A DNA stretch of 38,605 nt from Hydrocarboniphaga sp. Lineage in GTDB: Bacteria > Pseudomonadota > Gammaproteobacteria > Nevskiales > Nevskiaceae. Shown here piece after piece: positions 24,944 to 33,618 of the stretch (its first letter is position 1; the number at the start of each line of letters is the position of its first letter). The stretch lies in NCBI RefSeq assembly GCF_028291725.1, contig NZ_JAQGNT010000016.1, forward strand, positions 1 through 38,605, in the 5' to 3' direction. Below the pieces are notes generated by a model. It was not told the DNA's origin. It saw nothing but the letters and a program-made list of their open reading frames with translations, and ran no database searches. Made by a program: the position numbers and the translations under genes.

Positions 24944-26167
24944 TTATTGCGCGACGCGCTTGGCCTTCAGGACCGAGATTGCCTCATCGGAATAGCCGAC
25001 GGAACGCAGCAGCTCGTCGGTATGGGCGCCCAGACCCGGAGAAGCGCGGGGCACTTCAGGCGCGTTGTGTCCGTCGAACGCCACCGGACCCGCTACGACG
25101 CGTACCTTGGTGCCATCCTCCACCGTGAGTTCAAACAGCATGTCGTTCGCGATCACTTGCGGATCGGTCGCGATCTCATGAATCGTGCGAATGAGTTCCC
25201 AGGGCGCGTCCCAGGCATCGAAGATCGGCTTCCACTCGGCCCAGTCGCGCTGCGCGATCTTCTCGCCGATGAGCTTGACCAGCGCGGCGCCGTTGCGCAT
25301 GCGCGCCGGATTATCGACAAAGCGTGGATCTTCCACGAGTTCGTCAAGTCCGAGTATCTGGCACAGCCCCGGCCAGTACGGTCGCGGATCGAGAAGCATG
25401 AGCTGCAACATGCGATCATCACGTGTCCGGTAAGCCGCCATCAACGGAAAGCGGTTGCGATCCGGGTTATGTGCGACATATCCCGGGACCTGAGAATACG
25501 TGACGTCCGACGACAGCATCCAGACGGCGGTGGCCAGCAGCGAGGTCTCAACCAGCGTCCCCTTGCCGGTCTTTTCCCGCCGGAATAGCGCGCCCGCAAT
25601 GCCGAAGGCGAGTGCCATCGATCCCGAATGATCGCCCAAGGCTGCGCGCGGCGTCGTCAGGGGCTGCCCTGGCGGCGACATCACATACGCCATGCCGCCA
25701 CGCGCCCAGAAGGCGGACGCATCGAAGCCGGGCTTGCCGGCTTCGGGGCCGCGAAAACCCAGCCCATTGCCGCGCACATAGATCAGTTTCGGGTTTACCG
25801 CCCAAAGATCTTCGGGATCCAGGTGTAGCGAGCGCAACGCCTTCGGACGCAGACTGGTTAGAAACACATCCGCGGTTCGGATCAATGCGAGCAAGGCGTC
25901 CCTTCCGTCCTTGGACTTCAGGTCGAGTGCGATACTTTTCTTTCCACGATTATTCTGTTCCATCGCCAGATTGACAGAACTGGTTTCGCGGCCGTCGCCT
26001 ACGCGCAGCGAACGATAAGGATCGCCGGTACCCGGTGTCTCCACGTGGATAACCTCGGCGCCCTGATCGGCCAGCAGCACGCTGCCGCCCGGAACGTATA
26101 CGTATTGCGCCAACTCGATGATCCGAACGCCCGCAAACATCCCGTTGTTTTCCACTTTCACTTCCAT
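24944..26167 (-). CDS. CaiB/BaiF family CoA-transferase
   Basis: Class III CoA-transferase of 407 residues. It should swap CoA between an acyl-CoA donor and a carboxylic acid through an aspartyl-CoA intermediate. The N-terminal signature GVRIIELAQYVYVPGGSVLLADQGAEVIHVE, the GKKSIALDLKSKDGRD stretch and the catalytic Asp179 in LGDHSGSMALAFGIAGAL are all present. ATG 26167 is chosen; ATG 26140 is possible. It lies between the liu genes (convergent) and the P450 operon (same strand, but separated by two unrelated genes). It could serve either pathway or activate another acid; the substrate is unknown. Confidence 0.9.
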   Translation of the reverse strand: MEVKVENNGMFAGVRIIELAQYVYVPGGSVLLADQGAEVIHVETPGTGDPYRSLRVGDGRETSSVNLAMEQNNRGKKSIALDLKSKDGRDALLALIRTADVFLTSLRPKALRSLHLDPEDLWAVNPKLIYVRGNGLGFRGPEAGKPGFDASAFWARGGMAYVMSPPGQPLTTPRAALGDHSGSMALAFGIAGALFRREKTGKGTLVETSLLATAVWMLSSDVTYSQVPGYVAHNPDRNRFPLMAAYRTRDDRMLQLMLLDPRPYWPGLCQILGLDELVEDPRFVDNPARMRNGAALVKLIGEKIAQRDWAEWKPIFDAWDAPWELIRTIHEIATDPQVIANDMLFELTVEDGTKVRVVAGPVAFDGHNAPEVPRASPGLGAHTDELLRSVGYSDEAISVLKAKRVAQ

Positions 26168-26397
26168 TCCCGTTCTAAATGCAGTGCCAGCTCTACACAA
26201 ACATCAGGTTCAATGCGAAGCACCACTGCGTTTGATCAGCCTGTCAGAGACAAGCCTCTGTTATCAGAGGTCGAGTATGCGAACCTTGCTTTGCCCCCGT
26301 CCAATATCGGAGACGCCGGGATCAATATCCTGGAGGCTCGCCATCATGAGGGCCGGCTCCCGCGAAGGCGGTCGCGAACAAGGCAATGCTGAGGCGT

Positions 26398-27006
26398 CTA
26401 CTTCAAAAGGTGCCGCTGATAGCGGTCTGTCAATAGATGGAATCCCCGTCGCGTAGAGGCCGCGTCTGCGATCCGGCTAACGTGGAGGCTATACCTTTCA
26501 TCGGCATGTTCGTTGAACATGAGTTTGAGATATTCGCGCATGCCAGGGAAAGCCAGTTGCTCCCACGGAACTTCGCTTTCGCTGAAGAAAGCGGCATTCA
26601 AGGCTTCATGTCCCGGCGTGACAATGCAGTCGTCGATATCCACTCTAAAGGACACGTAGACCTGCTTTATGTCGAGCAAACTGGTAATGATATGGGGCAC
26701 GAGCAATTCTGGATCAATCACCACACCCGTTTCCTCGAACACTTCGCGGGCCGCGCCCGCCTCAAGCGATTCGTCGCATTCAAGAAAGCCCGAGGGAGGC
26801 GACCATAGGCCGCGCGATGGCTCGATGGCCCTTTGGCAAAGCAGAATCCGCTGCCGCGAAGTCACCGAGCAGCCGACGAGAATTTTTGGATTCTCGTAGT
26901 GGATAAAACCGCAACCCGGACAAATGAGCCGATCGCGGGTGTCGTTGTCCGGCCGTCTCAGCTGCAGCATCGTGCCGCAGACGGTGCAATATCCTGCACT
27001 GCTCAT
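26398..27006 (-). CDS. Nudix hydrolase with N-terminal zinc ribbon
   Basis: Protein of 202 residues. Cys7, Cys10, Cys29 and Cys32 form a zinc ribbon of the NudC/NADH-pyrophosphatase type. The Nudix box is complete, starting at Gly73, with Glu79 and REVFEETGV at 87-95. It hydrolyses a nucleoside-diphosphate-linked compound. The order ribbon-then-Nudix and the short length separate it from full NudC, so NADH, ADP-ribose or another substrate remains possible. It sits 230 bases upstream of the CoA-transferase gene on the same strand; shared transcription is uncertain. Confidence 0.88.
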   Translation of the reverse strand: MSSAGYCTVCGTMLQLRRPDNDTRDRLICPGCGFIHYENPKILVGCSVTSRQRILLCQRAIEPSRGLWSPPSGFLECDESLEAGAAREVFEETGVVIDPELLVPHIITSLLDIKQVYVSFRVDIDDCIVTPGHEALNAAFFSESEVPWEQLAFPGMREYLKLMFNEHADERYSLHVSRIADAASTRRGFHLLTDRYQRHLLK

Positions 27007-27146
27007 CGGCGCACCGGCAAGATTATCAATGTATCGATAAATGCATGCATGACGGATTCAAGTTCCAAGTGCAACACCAGATGAGTTCTCGTCATACCCA
27101 TTTTACCGCCCGAATTCGCCAGGTTTCCAGCGCTGTGACTACTATC

Positions 27147-27587
27147 CTACTGTCGCAGCCAGGTCTGCGATCCGCCCAGAGCCGGCAGGCCGATGTAGCC
27201 GCGCACTTCGAGCTTGCTGCCGTCCCTGCTCAGCGTCAGCCTGCAGCGATAGGTCTTGCCGCTGCGCGTATCCAGGATGGTCCCGCCGGAAAACGCATCC
27301 CCATCCGGCTTCATCCCCCAAAGGATGGCCATCCCCAGAATCGGCTGGTCCTTGCGCGCGCCGTCACAGCGGGTGCAGGTCGCATTGGAGACGGCGTCGG
27401 CGCGCAGGAACTTTGTGACCGTGCCCTGCAGTTCTCCGTCGACCTGTGCGATGTGAATGATCGATTGCGGCTGTCCGGTCTTGTCGTCGATGGTCTCCCA
27501 GTCGCCGACCGGCGTACCGGCCGCCATAGACGCCGCGCCGACGGCCAGCATCGCCGTCACTACAATCAGGAGAACCCTGTTTTTCAT
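27147..27587 (-). CDS. DUF2147 family exported protein
   Basis: Protein of 146 residues with a clear signal peptide (KNRVLLIVVTAMLAVGAASMA). A DUF2147-like domain follows: PVGDWETIDDKTGQPQSIIH at its start, then VDGELQGTVTKFLR, a CTRCDGARKDQPILGMAILW segment and a closing KTYRCRLTLSRDGSKLEVRG YIG beta region. The two close cysteines in the CTRC segment are typical of the family. It is periplasmic or lipoprotein-like, and no function has been established. ATG 27587 is chosen because the longer frame would bury the signal peptide. It follows the fused acyl-CoA dehydrogenase gene by 42 bases on the same strand and may be read with it. Confidence 0.85.
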   Translation of the reverse strand: MKNRVLLIVVTAMLAVGAASMAAGTPVGDWETIDDKTGQPQSIIHIAQVDGELQGTVTKFLRADAVSNATCTRCDGARKDQPILGMAILWGMKPDGDAFSGGTILDTRSGKTYRCRLTLSRDGSKLEVRGYIGLPALGGSQTWLRQ

Positions 27588-27629
27588 TGGGCAAATACGC
27601 CAAGCACGCCGCATAAGTGGCCGCTCAGC

Positions 27630-29834
27630 TCACATGCGCGATCGCGGCAAGCCGAGCGCGCTTTCGGCGATGATGCTGCGCAGTACTTCGCTGGTGCCGG
27701 CGTAGATGGTCGCCGCCATCGCCTTGCGATGTTCCTGCTCGATCACGCCGAGATCGCTCATTTCCGTGACCAGCGAATCGGGCGCCGCCAGATCGAGAAG
27801 ATCGGTGGTCGAGCTGACCCAGGCCTCGCTGCCGAACAGCTTGGCCATCGGACCGAAAGACTTGTCTTGCTGCCCGACCACGCCCGACCACAGGCAGCGG
27901 CGGCCGAGCAGATCGGTGATGTCATGCAGTGTCTGCGCGCGCGCCAGCCGGGCACGCGTCGCCCGGCTACCGATCGGCGCCTTGTCGCCGCCGGTTTTCG
28001 CCCAAGCCAGGGCATGGCGCAATTGCCGCGCCAATGCACTGACATAGTAATCAGCCGCGCTTTGTTCCAGGGACAGGGCATGGGCCATCACCTTGGCGCC
28101 GCCATCCACCGGACCCAAACGATAGCGGTCCGGTACTTTGACGTCGGTATAGAACGTGGTGTTGGTCCGCTCTCCGCCCAATGTTTTGATCTCACGACAC
28201 TCATAGCCGGGCTGATCCAACGGCACCAGGAACAAGGTGACGCCGGCATGCTTGGGAACCTCGTGGTTGGTGCGCACGATCAAGAGGCCGTACTGCGCGA
28301 TATGGCCATGGGAGGTGAAGATCTTCTGGCCATTGATGACCCATTCGCTGCCGTTCCAGTCGGCGCGGGTCTTGGCGGCGAAGATATCCGAACCGCCCGA
28401 CGGTTCGGTGTAGCCAAGCGTCGCGTTGTAGTCGCCGCTGGCGAACTTGGGCAGGATCTCCCGCTTCACTTCGTCGGAACCGAATGCCGCGACGATCTTG
28501 CCAGTCAGATTGGTCACGCCGATCGCCGCGACCCACCAATCGGCCGCACCGAACGCCCGGCGCAGCATCGACATTTCGTAACGTGTCCTTCCTTGCCCGC
28601 CATACTCCGCCGGCCAGTCCGGGAACAGGAAACCGCGCGCGGCCAGCTCGCGTTGCATCTGGAGATCGTGGCCATCGGTCGTGTGAAAGGTGAAGGCGCG
28701 CAGTTCGTCGGTCATCACCTCGTTGAAGAACTTCTCGCAAGTGGCACCGAACGCCTTCGCCTCGTCGCTGAAATCGATGTCAATTGTTACGAGGCCGGCA
28801 TCCGGCAGCGCCGTGCTGTGCTCGGTCCACAAGCGATCGCCGAGGCGTTCCAGTTCCTGCTTGGGGTCGCCCTTCAGCAGCGACCACGCGCGGGCGCGGC
28901 GGAAATAAAGTTGCGCGTCATATTCGAGCGTCATGCCGTAGCCGCCGAACGCCCGGGTCGCACGCACCGTCGCCTTGGCCGCCGCCTCGGTGGTCCACCA
29001 ATAGGCCATGGTGATCGCGGCAGCCGCATGGCCGGGGTCATGAGCCAAAGCCCATAGGGCGCGCGAGATGAGCAGGCTTGCGCCCTCGATATCGGTCCAG
29101 GAATCCGCCAGCGGATGGGCAAGCCCCTGATAGGCACCGATCGGCTTGCCGAAGGCCTGACGTTCCTTGGCATAGTCGGCCGCCAGTTCGAGAACCTGGC
29201 GACTCGCGGAAGCGATCAGCGTCGCGGTCAGCAGCGTCCACTCTTCGATGGCAGCATGGTAAAGGCGCACGGCGTCAGCGCCCTCGGCAAGCACTTCGCC
29301 GTCGTCTGCCAAGTTGCGATAAGCCAGCGCAAGCTGTCCGAGATTGGCAACCGGACGCTCAGCCGCCGGCAACAACACCAGCGTCGTCCCGCGCAGGGCA
29401 ATGATCCCCTGAGCGACGCCACCACCCGAGATCAATTGACGATCCTGTCCCACCGCCGGCGCCACTGCATGGAGCGCGAGCGTGACGATCGTCCCCTCGT
29501 CGGCGACACGACCAAGCCAGCTTCGCGATTCCGGCGTGTTCACGTCGGCCAGCAGCCGGGCGGTGACGATCGATTCGACCAGCGGGATCGACGCCAGATG
29601 GCGGCCGGCGCTCTCCGCCACCAGCACCGCGTCGGACAAGCTGCTGCCGCCGCCGCCCAATTCCTCGGGCACCCGCATGACCGGCATCCCCATCGCCACC
29701 ACCTGAGCCCACAGCGCCGGATCGAAGCCGGTGGCCTCTGTGGCGCGGATGCGGTCGCTCGTCGATTGCTCGCGAAACAGCCGTTCGAAAGTGTCCTTGA
29801 GCAGGGTCTGCTCTTCGGTGAGAGAAAAGTCCAT
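27630..29834 (-). CDS. double-domain (fused) acyl-CoA dehydrogenase
   Basis: Protein of 734 residues made of two acyl-CoA dehydrogenase modules, 1 to about 355 and about 365-734, each near single-subunit length. The N-half ends in AFGGYGMTLEYDAQLYFRRA, where Glu304 falls at the place of the catalytic base of medium-chain enzymes, and it contains KERQAFGKPIGAYQGLAH. The C-half has the flavin/substrate motifs LGYTEPSGGSDIFAAKTRA and INGQKIFTSHG and the final IYAGTSEVLRSII, but lacks the GGxG...E loop. Such asymmetry resembles the two-gene heteromeric dehydrogenases of steroid side-chain breakdown, fused here in one chain. It follows the acyl-CoA synthetase gene by only 12 bases, placing it as the next enzyme of the pathway. 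Confidence 0.9.
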   Translation of the reverse strand: MDFSLTEEQTLLKDTFERLFREQSTSDRIRATEATGFDPALWAQVVAMGMPVMRVPEELGGGGSSLSDAVLVAESAGRHLASIPLVESIVTARLLADVNTPESRSWLGRVADEGTIVTLALHAVAPAVGQDRQLISGGGVAQGIIALRGTTLVLLPAAERPVANLGQLALAYRNLADDGEVLAEGADAVRLYHAAIEEWTLLTATLIASASRQVLELAADYAKERQAFGKPIGAYQGLAHPLADSWTDIEGASLLISRALWALAHDPGHAAAAITMAYWWTTEAAAKATVRATRAFGGYGMTLEYDAQLYFRRARAWSLLKGDPKQELERLGDRLWTEHSTALPDAGLVTIDIDFSDEAKAFGATCEKFFNEVMTDELRAFTFHTTDGHDLQMQRELAARGFLFPDWPAEYGGQGRTRYEMSMLRRAFGAADWWVAAIGVTNLTGKIVAAFGSDEVKREILPKFASGDYNATLGYTEPSGGSDIFAAKTRADWNGSEWVINGQKIFTSHGHIAQYGLLIVRTNHEVPKHAGVTLFLVPLDQPGYECREIKTLGGERTNTTFYTDVKVPDRYRLGPVDGGAKVMAHALSLEQSAADYYVSALARQLRHALAWAKTGGDKAPIGSRATRARLARAQTLHDITDLLGRRCLWSGVVGQQDKSFGPMAKLFGSEAWVSSTTDLLDLAAPDSLVTEMSDLGVIEQEHRKAMAATIYAGTSEVLRSIIAESALGLPRSRM

Positions 29835-29846
29835 GCCGATTTTTCC

Positions 29847-31397
29847 TTATGACTCCGCGGCCGTCCGCGCTTTGTAGAGGTTGCGCAGAACGACCTTGCT
29901 CACCTTCCCGCTCGGCAGACGCGGCAATTCGGCGGCGAAATCGACGCTCTTCGGACGCTTGTAGCGAGCGATGCGAGTGGCGCAGAAGTCGATCAGTTCC
30001 TCGGCCGTTACCGATGCGCCGGGTTTCCGGATCGCCACCGCCTTGACGGCCTCGCCCCAATGCGCATCCGCAACGCCGAAGACGGCGACATCGGCCAGGC
30101 TGCCATGCTCCAACAGCGCTTCCTCGACTTCGCGGCAGTAGATGTTCTCCCCTCCCGAGATGATCATGTCTTTCTTGCGGTCGACCAGGTACAAAAACCC
30201 GTGGTCGTCGAAATAGCCGACGTCGCCGCTGTAGTACCAGCCGTCCCTGATCGCATCCAAGGTGGCGGCGTGATTGTTCCAATAGCCAGCCATGGTGCCC
30301 TGGGTCCGCATGATGACCTCGCCCGGAACACCGGCCGGGAGATCCTTGCCGTTGTCATCGACGATACGCAGTTCGGAATCGGGGAAGGGCTCACCCACGG
30401 ATCCGAGTCGCCGCAGCTCGGCTTCGCTGCCCTCGAGATGATGTTGATGCGGATAGAGGATGGACCCGCTCGATTCGGTGGCCCCGTAAGAATTGAGAAA
30501 TATCCGTCCGAACTTTTTGACCGCGCGCCGCAACAGCGTCACCGGCATGCCCGCCGCAGCGCAATTCACGATGCGCAGCGATGACAGCTCGTAGTCGTCG
30601 ATCTGCGGCAAATCCATCATCGACTGCAGCATCGTCGGTGCCATATGGCCCATCGTGATGCGCTCGTCCTGCAGGGTTTGCAGGGTTTGTGCCGGATCGA
30701 ACTGACGGTGCAGCACGACGCTGGCGCCGGCACAGAAGGCGCCGAAGGCGAGCGAGGTGGCGCCGACATGGAACAGCGGCATCTGCAGCAGCAGCCGGTC
30801 ATGCGCCTGCATCGCCATGACGATGACGTTGCGCTGATAGCCGACCATGTTCTGCAGCTGTGTCTTCAACACTCCCTTGGGGCGCCCGGTGGTACCGCTG
30901 GTATAGATGAGAGTCGCGTAATCATCGGGACGCGGGATCACGGCGATGGGTTCGGAGGCACCGCTGTCTAGAAACACATCGTAGTCATGCGCCCAGTCGG
31001 GCTTGGCGCCGATGCAGACATAGTGCTCGATGCCCGGCAGTTCGGCGCGCAGCGCCTCGATCATCGGCGCGTACTGCTCCTCGAAGATCAGCACACGCGG
31101 CGAACAGTCGCCCAGGATATAGGCGACCTCCGGCGGCGCCAGACGAAAATTGACGGTGGCGACAATGAAGGCGCTGAGATGACACGCGCCATACACCTCG
31201 AACCACTCATGACGATTCATCGCCAGCATGGCGACGCGATCATGCTTTCTGAGTCCGAGGCGGGACAGTGCGTTTCCCAGCTTCGTAGCGCGATCGAACA
31301 AGGTCTTGAAGCTGGTCCGGCGCTCGCCAACCACCGTCGCCAGACGATCACCGTTGTAGCGGACGTTGCGATTCCACAATTGCGCAAGTGTGTCCAT
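29847..31397 (-). CDS. acyl-CoA synthetase (AMP-forming ligase)
   Basis: Adenylate-forming enzyme of 516 residues that joins a carboxylic acid to CoA with ATP. The phosphate loop YTSGTTGRPKG is at 165-175. The other core motifs are NSYGATESSG, DGWYYSGDVGYFDDHGF, the hinge DRKKDMIISGGENIY and the C-terminal catalytic lysine region LPSGKVSKVVLR. The family includes fatty-acid, aromatic and steroid CoA ligases, so motifs alone do not give the substrate. ATG 31397 is used; a GTG at 31406 with a nearby GGAG is the alternative. It sits in the P450 operon directly ahead of the fused acyl-CoA dehydrogenase, which fits activation of the acid formed by the aldehyde dehydrogenase. Confidence 0.92.
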   Translation of the reverse strand: MDTLAQLWNRNVRYNGDRLATVVGERRTSFKTLFDRATKLGNALSRLGLRKHDRVAMLAMNRHEWFEVYGACHLSAFIVATVNFRLAPPEVAYILGDCSPRVLIFEEQYAPMIEALRAELPGIEHYVCIGAKPDWAHDYDVFLDSGASEPIAVIPRPDDYATLIYTSGTTGRPKGVLKTQLQNMVGYQRNVIVMAMQAHDRLLLQMPLFHVGATSLAFGAFCAGASVVLHRQFDPAQTLQTLQDERITMGHMAPTMLQSMMDLPQIDDYELSSLRIVNCAAAGMPVTLLRRAVKKFGRIFLNSYGATESSGSILYPHQHHLEGSEAELRRLGSVGEPFPDSELRIVDDNGKDLPAGVPGEVIMRTQGTMAGYWNNHAATLDAIRDGWYYSGDVGYFDDHGFLYLVDRKKDMIISGGENIYCREVEEALLEHGSLADVAVFGVADAHWGEAVKAVAIRKPGASVTAEELIDFCATRIARYKRPKSVDFAAELPRLPSGKVSKVVLRNLYKARTAAES

Positions 31398-31493
31398 ACC
31401 GCTCACGCGCTCCCATTGCTTGATCGCCGCTGTCCACGCCAGCGACAGCCGCCCTTCAATCGAGGGCCACGTTCAATCACAGGCCACATCCCT

Positions 31494-32792
31494 TCAATCG
31501 AAGATCACATTCACATGCGAAGGGCCGCGCATTTCGAGCGTTCCGGTCACCCGCGGCGTCTCGAAGTCGGGATCGAGGCGCATATTGGGACAGCGATCAA
31601 TCAGCGCGTTGATAGCAACTTTCATCTCCGCCTGCGCCACATACATCCCGAGGCAGGTATGCGGCCCGGACGAGAACGCCAGGTGACGCTGCTGCGGGCG
31701 GTAGATGTCATAGCGGTCGGGATCGGGCCAGCGGGCCGGATCGCGGTTCGCCGCGTTCAGGTTGAACTCGACAATGGAACCCTTGGGTATCTCGATCCCT
31801 CCCAGTTCGACGTCCTGGGTGGTCAGCCGGAAGAAATGCGGCGAGGTGTTGTGCCAGCGCAGCGATTCGGAGATGGCGGCGTCGATCAGTTGGCGGTCCT
31901 TCTTGATCGCTTCGAACTGTTCGGGATGCGTCATCAGCGCCACCAGCGTGATGCCCAATTGCCGCCAGGTGGTGCCGCCGCCGGCGGCGATGATCAATTT
32001 GCAGAAACTCACGATCTCGTCGTCCGACAGAACCCGGCGAGTACCGTCCTCGTCGATGAACTGGGCGGCGACCAGCCGGGTGATGACATCGTTGCCCGGG
32101 CTGGCGCGCCGCGCCAGAATCGCCCGGGCCAGCAGGCGACTGACCACTTCTTCCGAAATGGCGCGATCCTCCTTGCTGATCTGCATATTGAGGCCGCGCA
32201 TAAGGTGATAGCGGAAATCGAGCGCATCTTCGGACGGCAGTCCGAAGGCCCGGGTGATGGTGTGCATCGGCAGGCGGGCGCAAAGCTCCTGATTGAGATC
32301 GGCCTTGCCTTTCTTCTCGAAAGTGCTGATCAACTCGTCCACCAGACCGACGATCCAGGTCGGCTGCCACCATTCCACCACGTTGCGCCGGGTGAACAAG
32401 GGTTGCACGGTGCCTCGATATTGACGGTGTTCGGTACCGCCGAGATGCAGAATCGATTTGCCGAGCTGCTTGGTGGGAAAGAACTCGTAATAGACCGACG
32501 ACGAATAGACATCGTTGTTGGTGAGCATCTCGTCGATGGTGGCGAAGCTCAAGGCAATGAAATGCGGACGCTCGACCTCGAACATCGGCATACGCCTATT
32601 CTGGATGCCCAGAATATCGAGCAGGGTCCCCGCTTGAACTGGCGCCTTGGCGCGAGCCTCGGCCAGCATCGGAAAGGGGTTTTCCACCAGATCGACGCCC
32701 ATGAGTTTGGCGTGGCTGATCAGATCGAAAATCTCCTCATAGCGGGGATCCTGACTGGTGATGGCAGACTGTTTTGCTTCGACGGCGGTCAT
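31494..32792 (-). CDS. cytochrome P450
   Basis: Soluble bacterial P450 of 432 residues, a haem monooxygenase that hydroxylates a C-H bond using electrons from a ferredoxin partner. The oxygen-binding I-helix is AAGGGTT at 269-275, the ExxR motif is Glu309-Ser-Leu-Arg312, and the haem loop FSSGPHTCLG carries Cys380. No membrane anchor is present. ATG 32792 is selected for GAGG upstream and a normal family N-terminus; the open frame reaches further upstream but overlaps the next gene. No ferredoxin or ferredoxin reductase gene is in this operon, so redox partners must be encoded elsewhere. The neighbouring SDR and aldehyde dehydrogenase suggest terminal or alcohol-forming hydroxylation. Confidence 0.93.
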   Translation of the reverse strand: MTAVEAKQSAITSQDPRYEEIFDLISHAKLMGVDLVENPFPMLAEARAKAPVQAGTLLDILGIQNRRMPMFEVERPHFIALSFATIDEMLTNNDVYSSSVYYEFFPTKQLGKSILHLGGTEHRQYRGTVQPLFTRRNVVEWWQPTWIVGLVDELISTFEKKGKADLNQELCARLPMHTITRAFGLPSEDALDFRYHLMRGLNMQISKEDRAISEEVVSRLLARAILARRASPGNDVITRLVAAQFIDEDGTRRVLSDDEIVSFCKLIIAAGGGTTWRQLGITLVALMTHPEQFEAIKKDRQLIDAAISESLRWHNTSPHFFRLTTQDVELGGIEIPKGSIVEFNLNAANRDPARWPDPDRYDIYRPQQRHLAFSSGPHTCLGMYVAQAEMKVAINALIDRCPNMRLDPDFETPRVTGTLEMRGPSHVNVIFD

Positions 32793-32823
32793 GGCAGACC
32801 TCACATTCAGATAAGAGGAAATA

Positions 32824-33609
32824 TCAAGCGGCGGTGTAACCGCCATCCACGGGTAGTGCGACGCCGGTAATGTTTTTGGCCATATCGGATGCCAGGAACA
32901 AGGCCGCGTTCGCGGTGTCTTCCGGTGTGATGGCGCGGCCCAGCGGATGCATTTTGTTGATCCGGTCGACGTGCTCGGCCGATACCGAGCCGAAGGCACG
33001 CTCGTCCGAGCGACCGAAATTGGTGAGCATCCCACAGGGACAGACCGCATTGACGCGGATGCCGTCCTTCGCCACCTCAATGGCAAGGGCGCGGGTCAAT
33101 TGAATCACCGCTCCCTTAGTGGAACCGTAGAGAACCCCTCCCATTCCCACCATGCCGGCAACCGACGCCGTATTGACGATCACGCCCTGATGATCGCCCT
33201 GTATCTGGAAGCGCATGACCGCCTGACGGCAGCCGTAATAAACGCCGCGCTGATTGATCGACACCATGCGGTCGAAATCATCGTCGCCCTGATCGACAAG
33301 ACGATGTCCCTTGCCGTCGGTCGCAGTGGCGACGCCGGCGTTGTTGTACATGATGTCGAGACGACCGAATTCGGCGACGGCGCGCTCGATCGCCGCGATC
33401 AAATCGGCTTCCCGACGCACATCGCATACCTGCGCGACCGCAGTACCACCGGCCTCGACAACTTGGCGCACCGTTTCCGCCGCCCACTCTTCCTTGAGAT
33501 CGGAACAGACCACGCGCGCGCCGTGTTGCGCGAAAATAAGCGAGGCAGCGCGTCCGACGCCGGAACCGGCACCGGTAATGACGACAGATTTATCCTTAAG
33601 AAGAAGCAT
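32824..33609 (-). CDS. short-chain dehydrogenase/reductase
   Basis: Classical SDR of 261 residues. The cofactor motif TGAGSGVG is at 12-19, NNAG at 89-92, and catalytic Ser149, Tyr161 and Lys165 are in VNTASVAG and YGSTK. Asp37 after the second beta strand (VVCSDL) favours NAD over NADP. It would oxidise a hydroxyl group to a carbonyl, and in context the alcohol made by the P450 encoded 31 bases downstream. ATG 33609 follows an AGG-containing site; only nine bases separate it from the aldehyde dehydrogenase stop, so the genes are co-transcribed. Confidence 0.92.
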   Translation of the reverse strand: MLLLKDKSVVITGAGSGVGRAASLIFAQHGARVVCSDLKEEWAAETVRQVVEAGGTAVAQVCDVRREADLIAAIERAVAEFGRLDIMYNNAGVATATDGKGHRLVDQGDDDFDRMVSINQRGVYYGCRQAVMRFQIQGDHQGVIVNTASVAGMVGMGGVLYGSTKGAVIQLTRALAIEVAKDGIRVNAVCPCGMLTNFGRSDERAFGSVSAEHVDRINKMHPLGRAITPEDTANAALFLASDMAKNITGVALPVDGGYTAA

Positions 33610-33618
33610 GGACCCGCC

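Noticed and set aside
27045-29057. 670-residue plus-strand open frame opposite the acyl-CoA dehydrogenase
   Set aside because: It has no recognisable domain and spans two genes and an intergenic region on the other strand; it is a GC-driven artefact.
30987-32870. 627-residue plus-strand open frame opposite the ligase and P450 genes
   Set aside because: It crosses the boundary between two well-supported minus-strand genes and has shadow-like composition.
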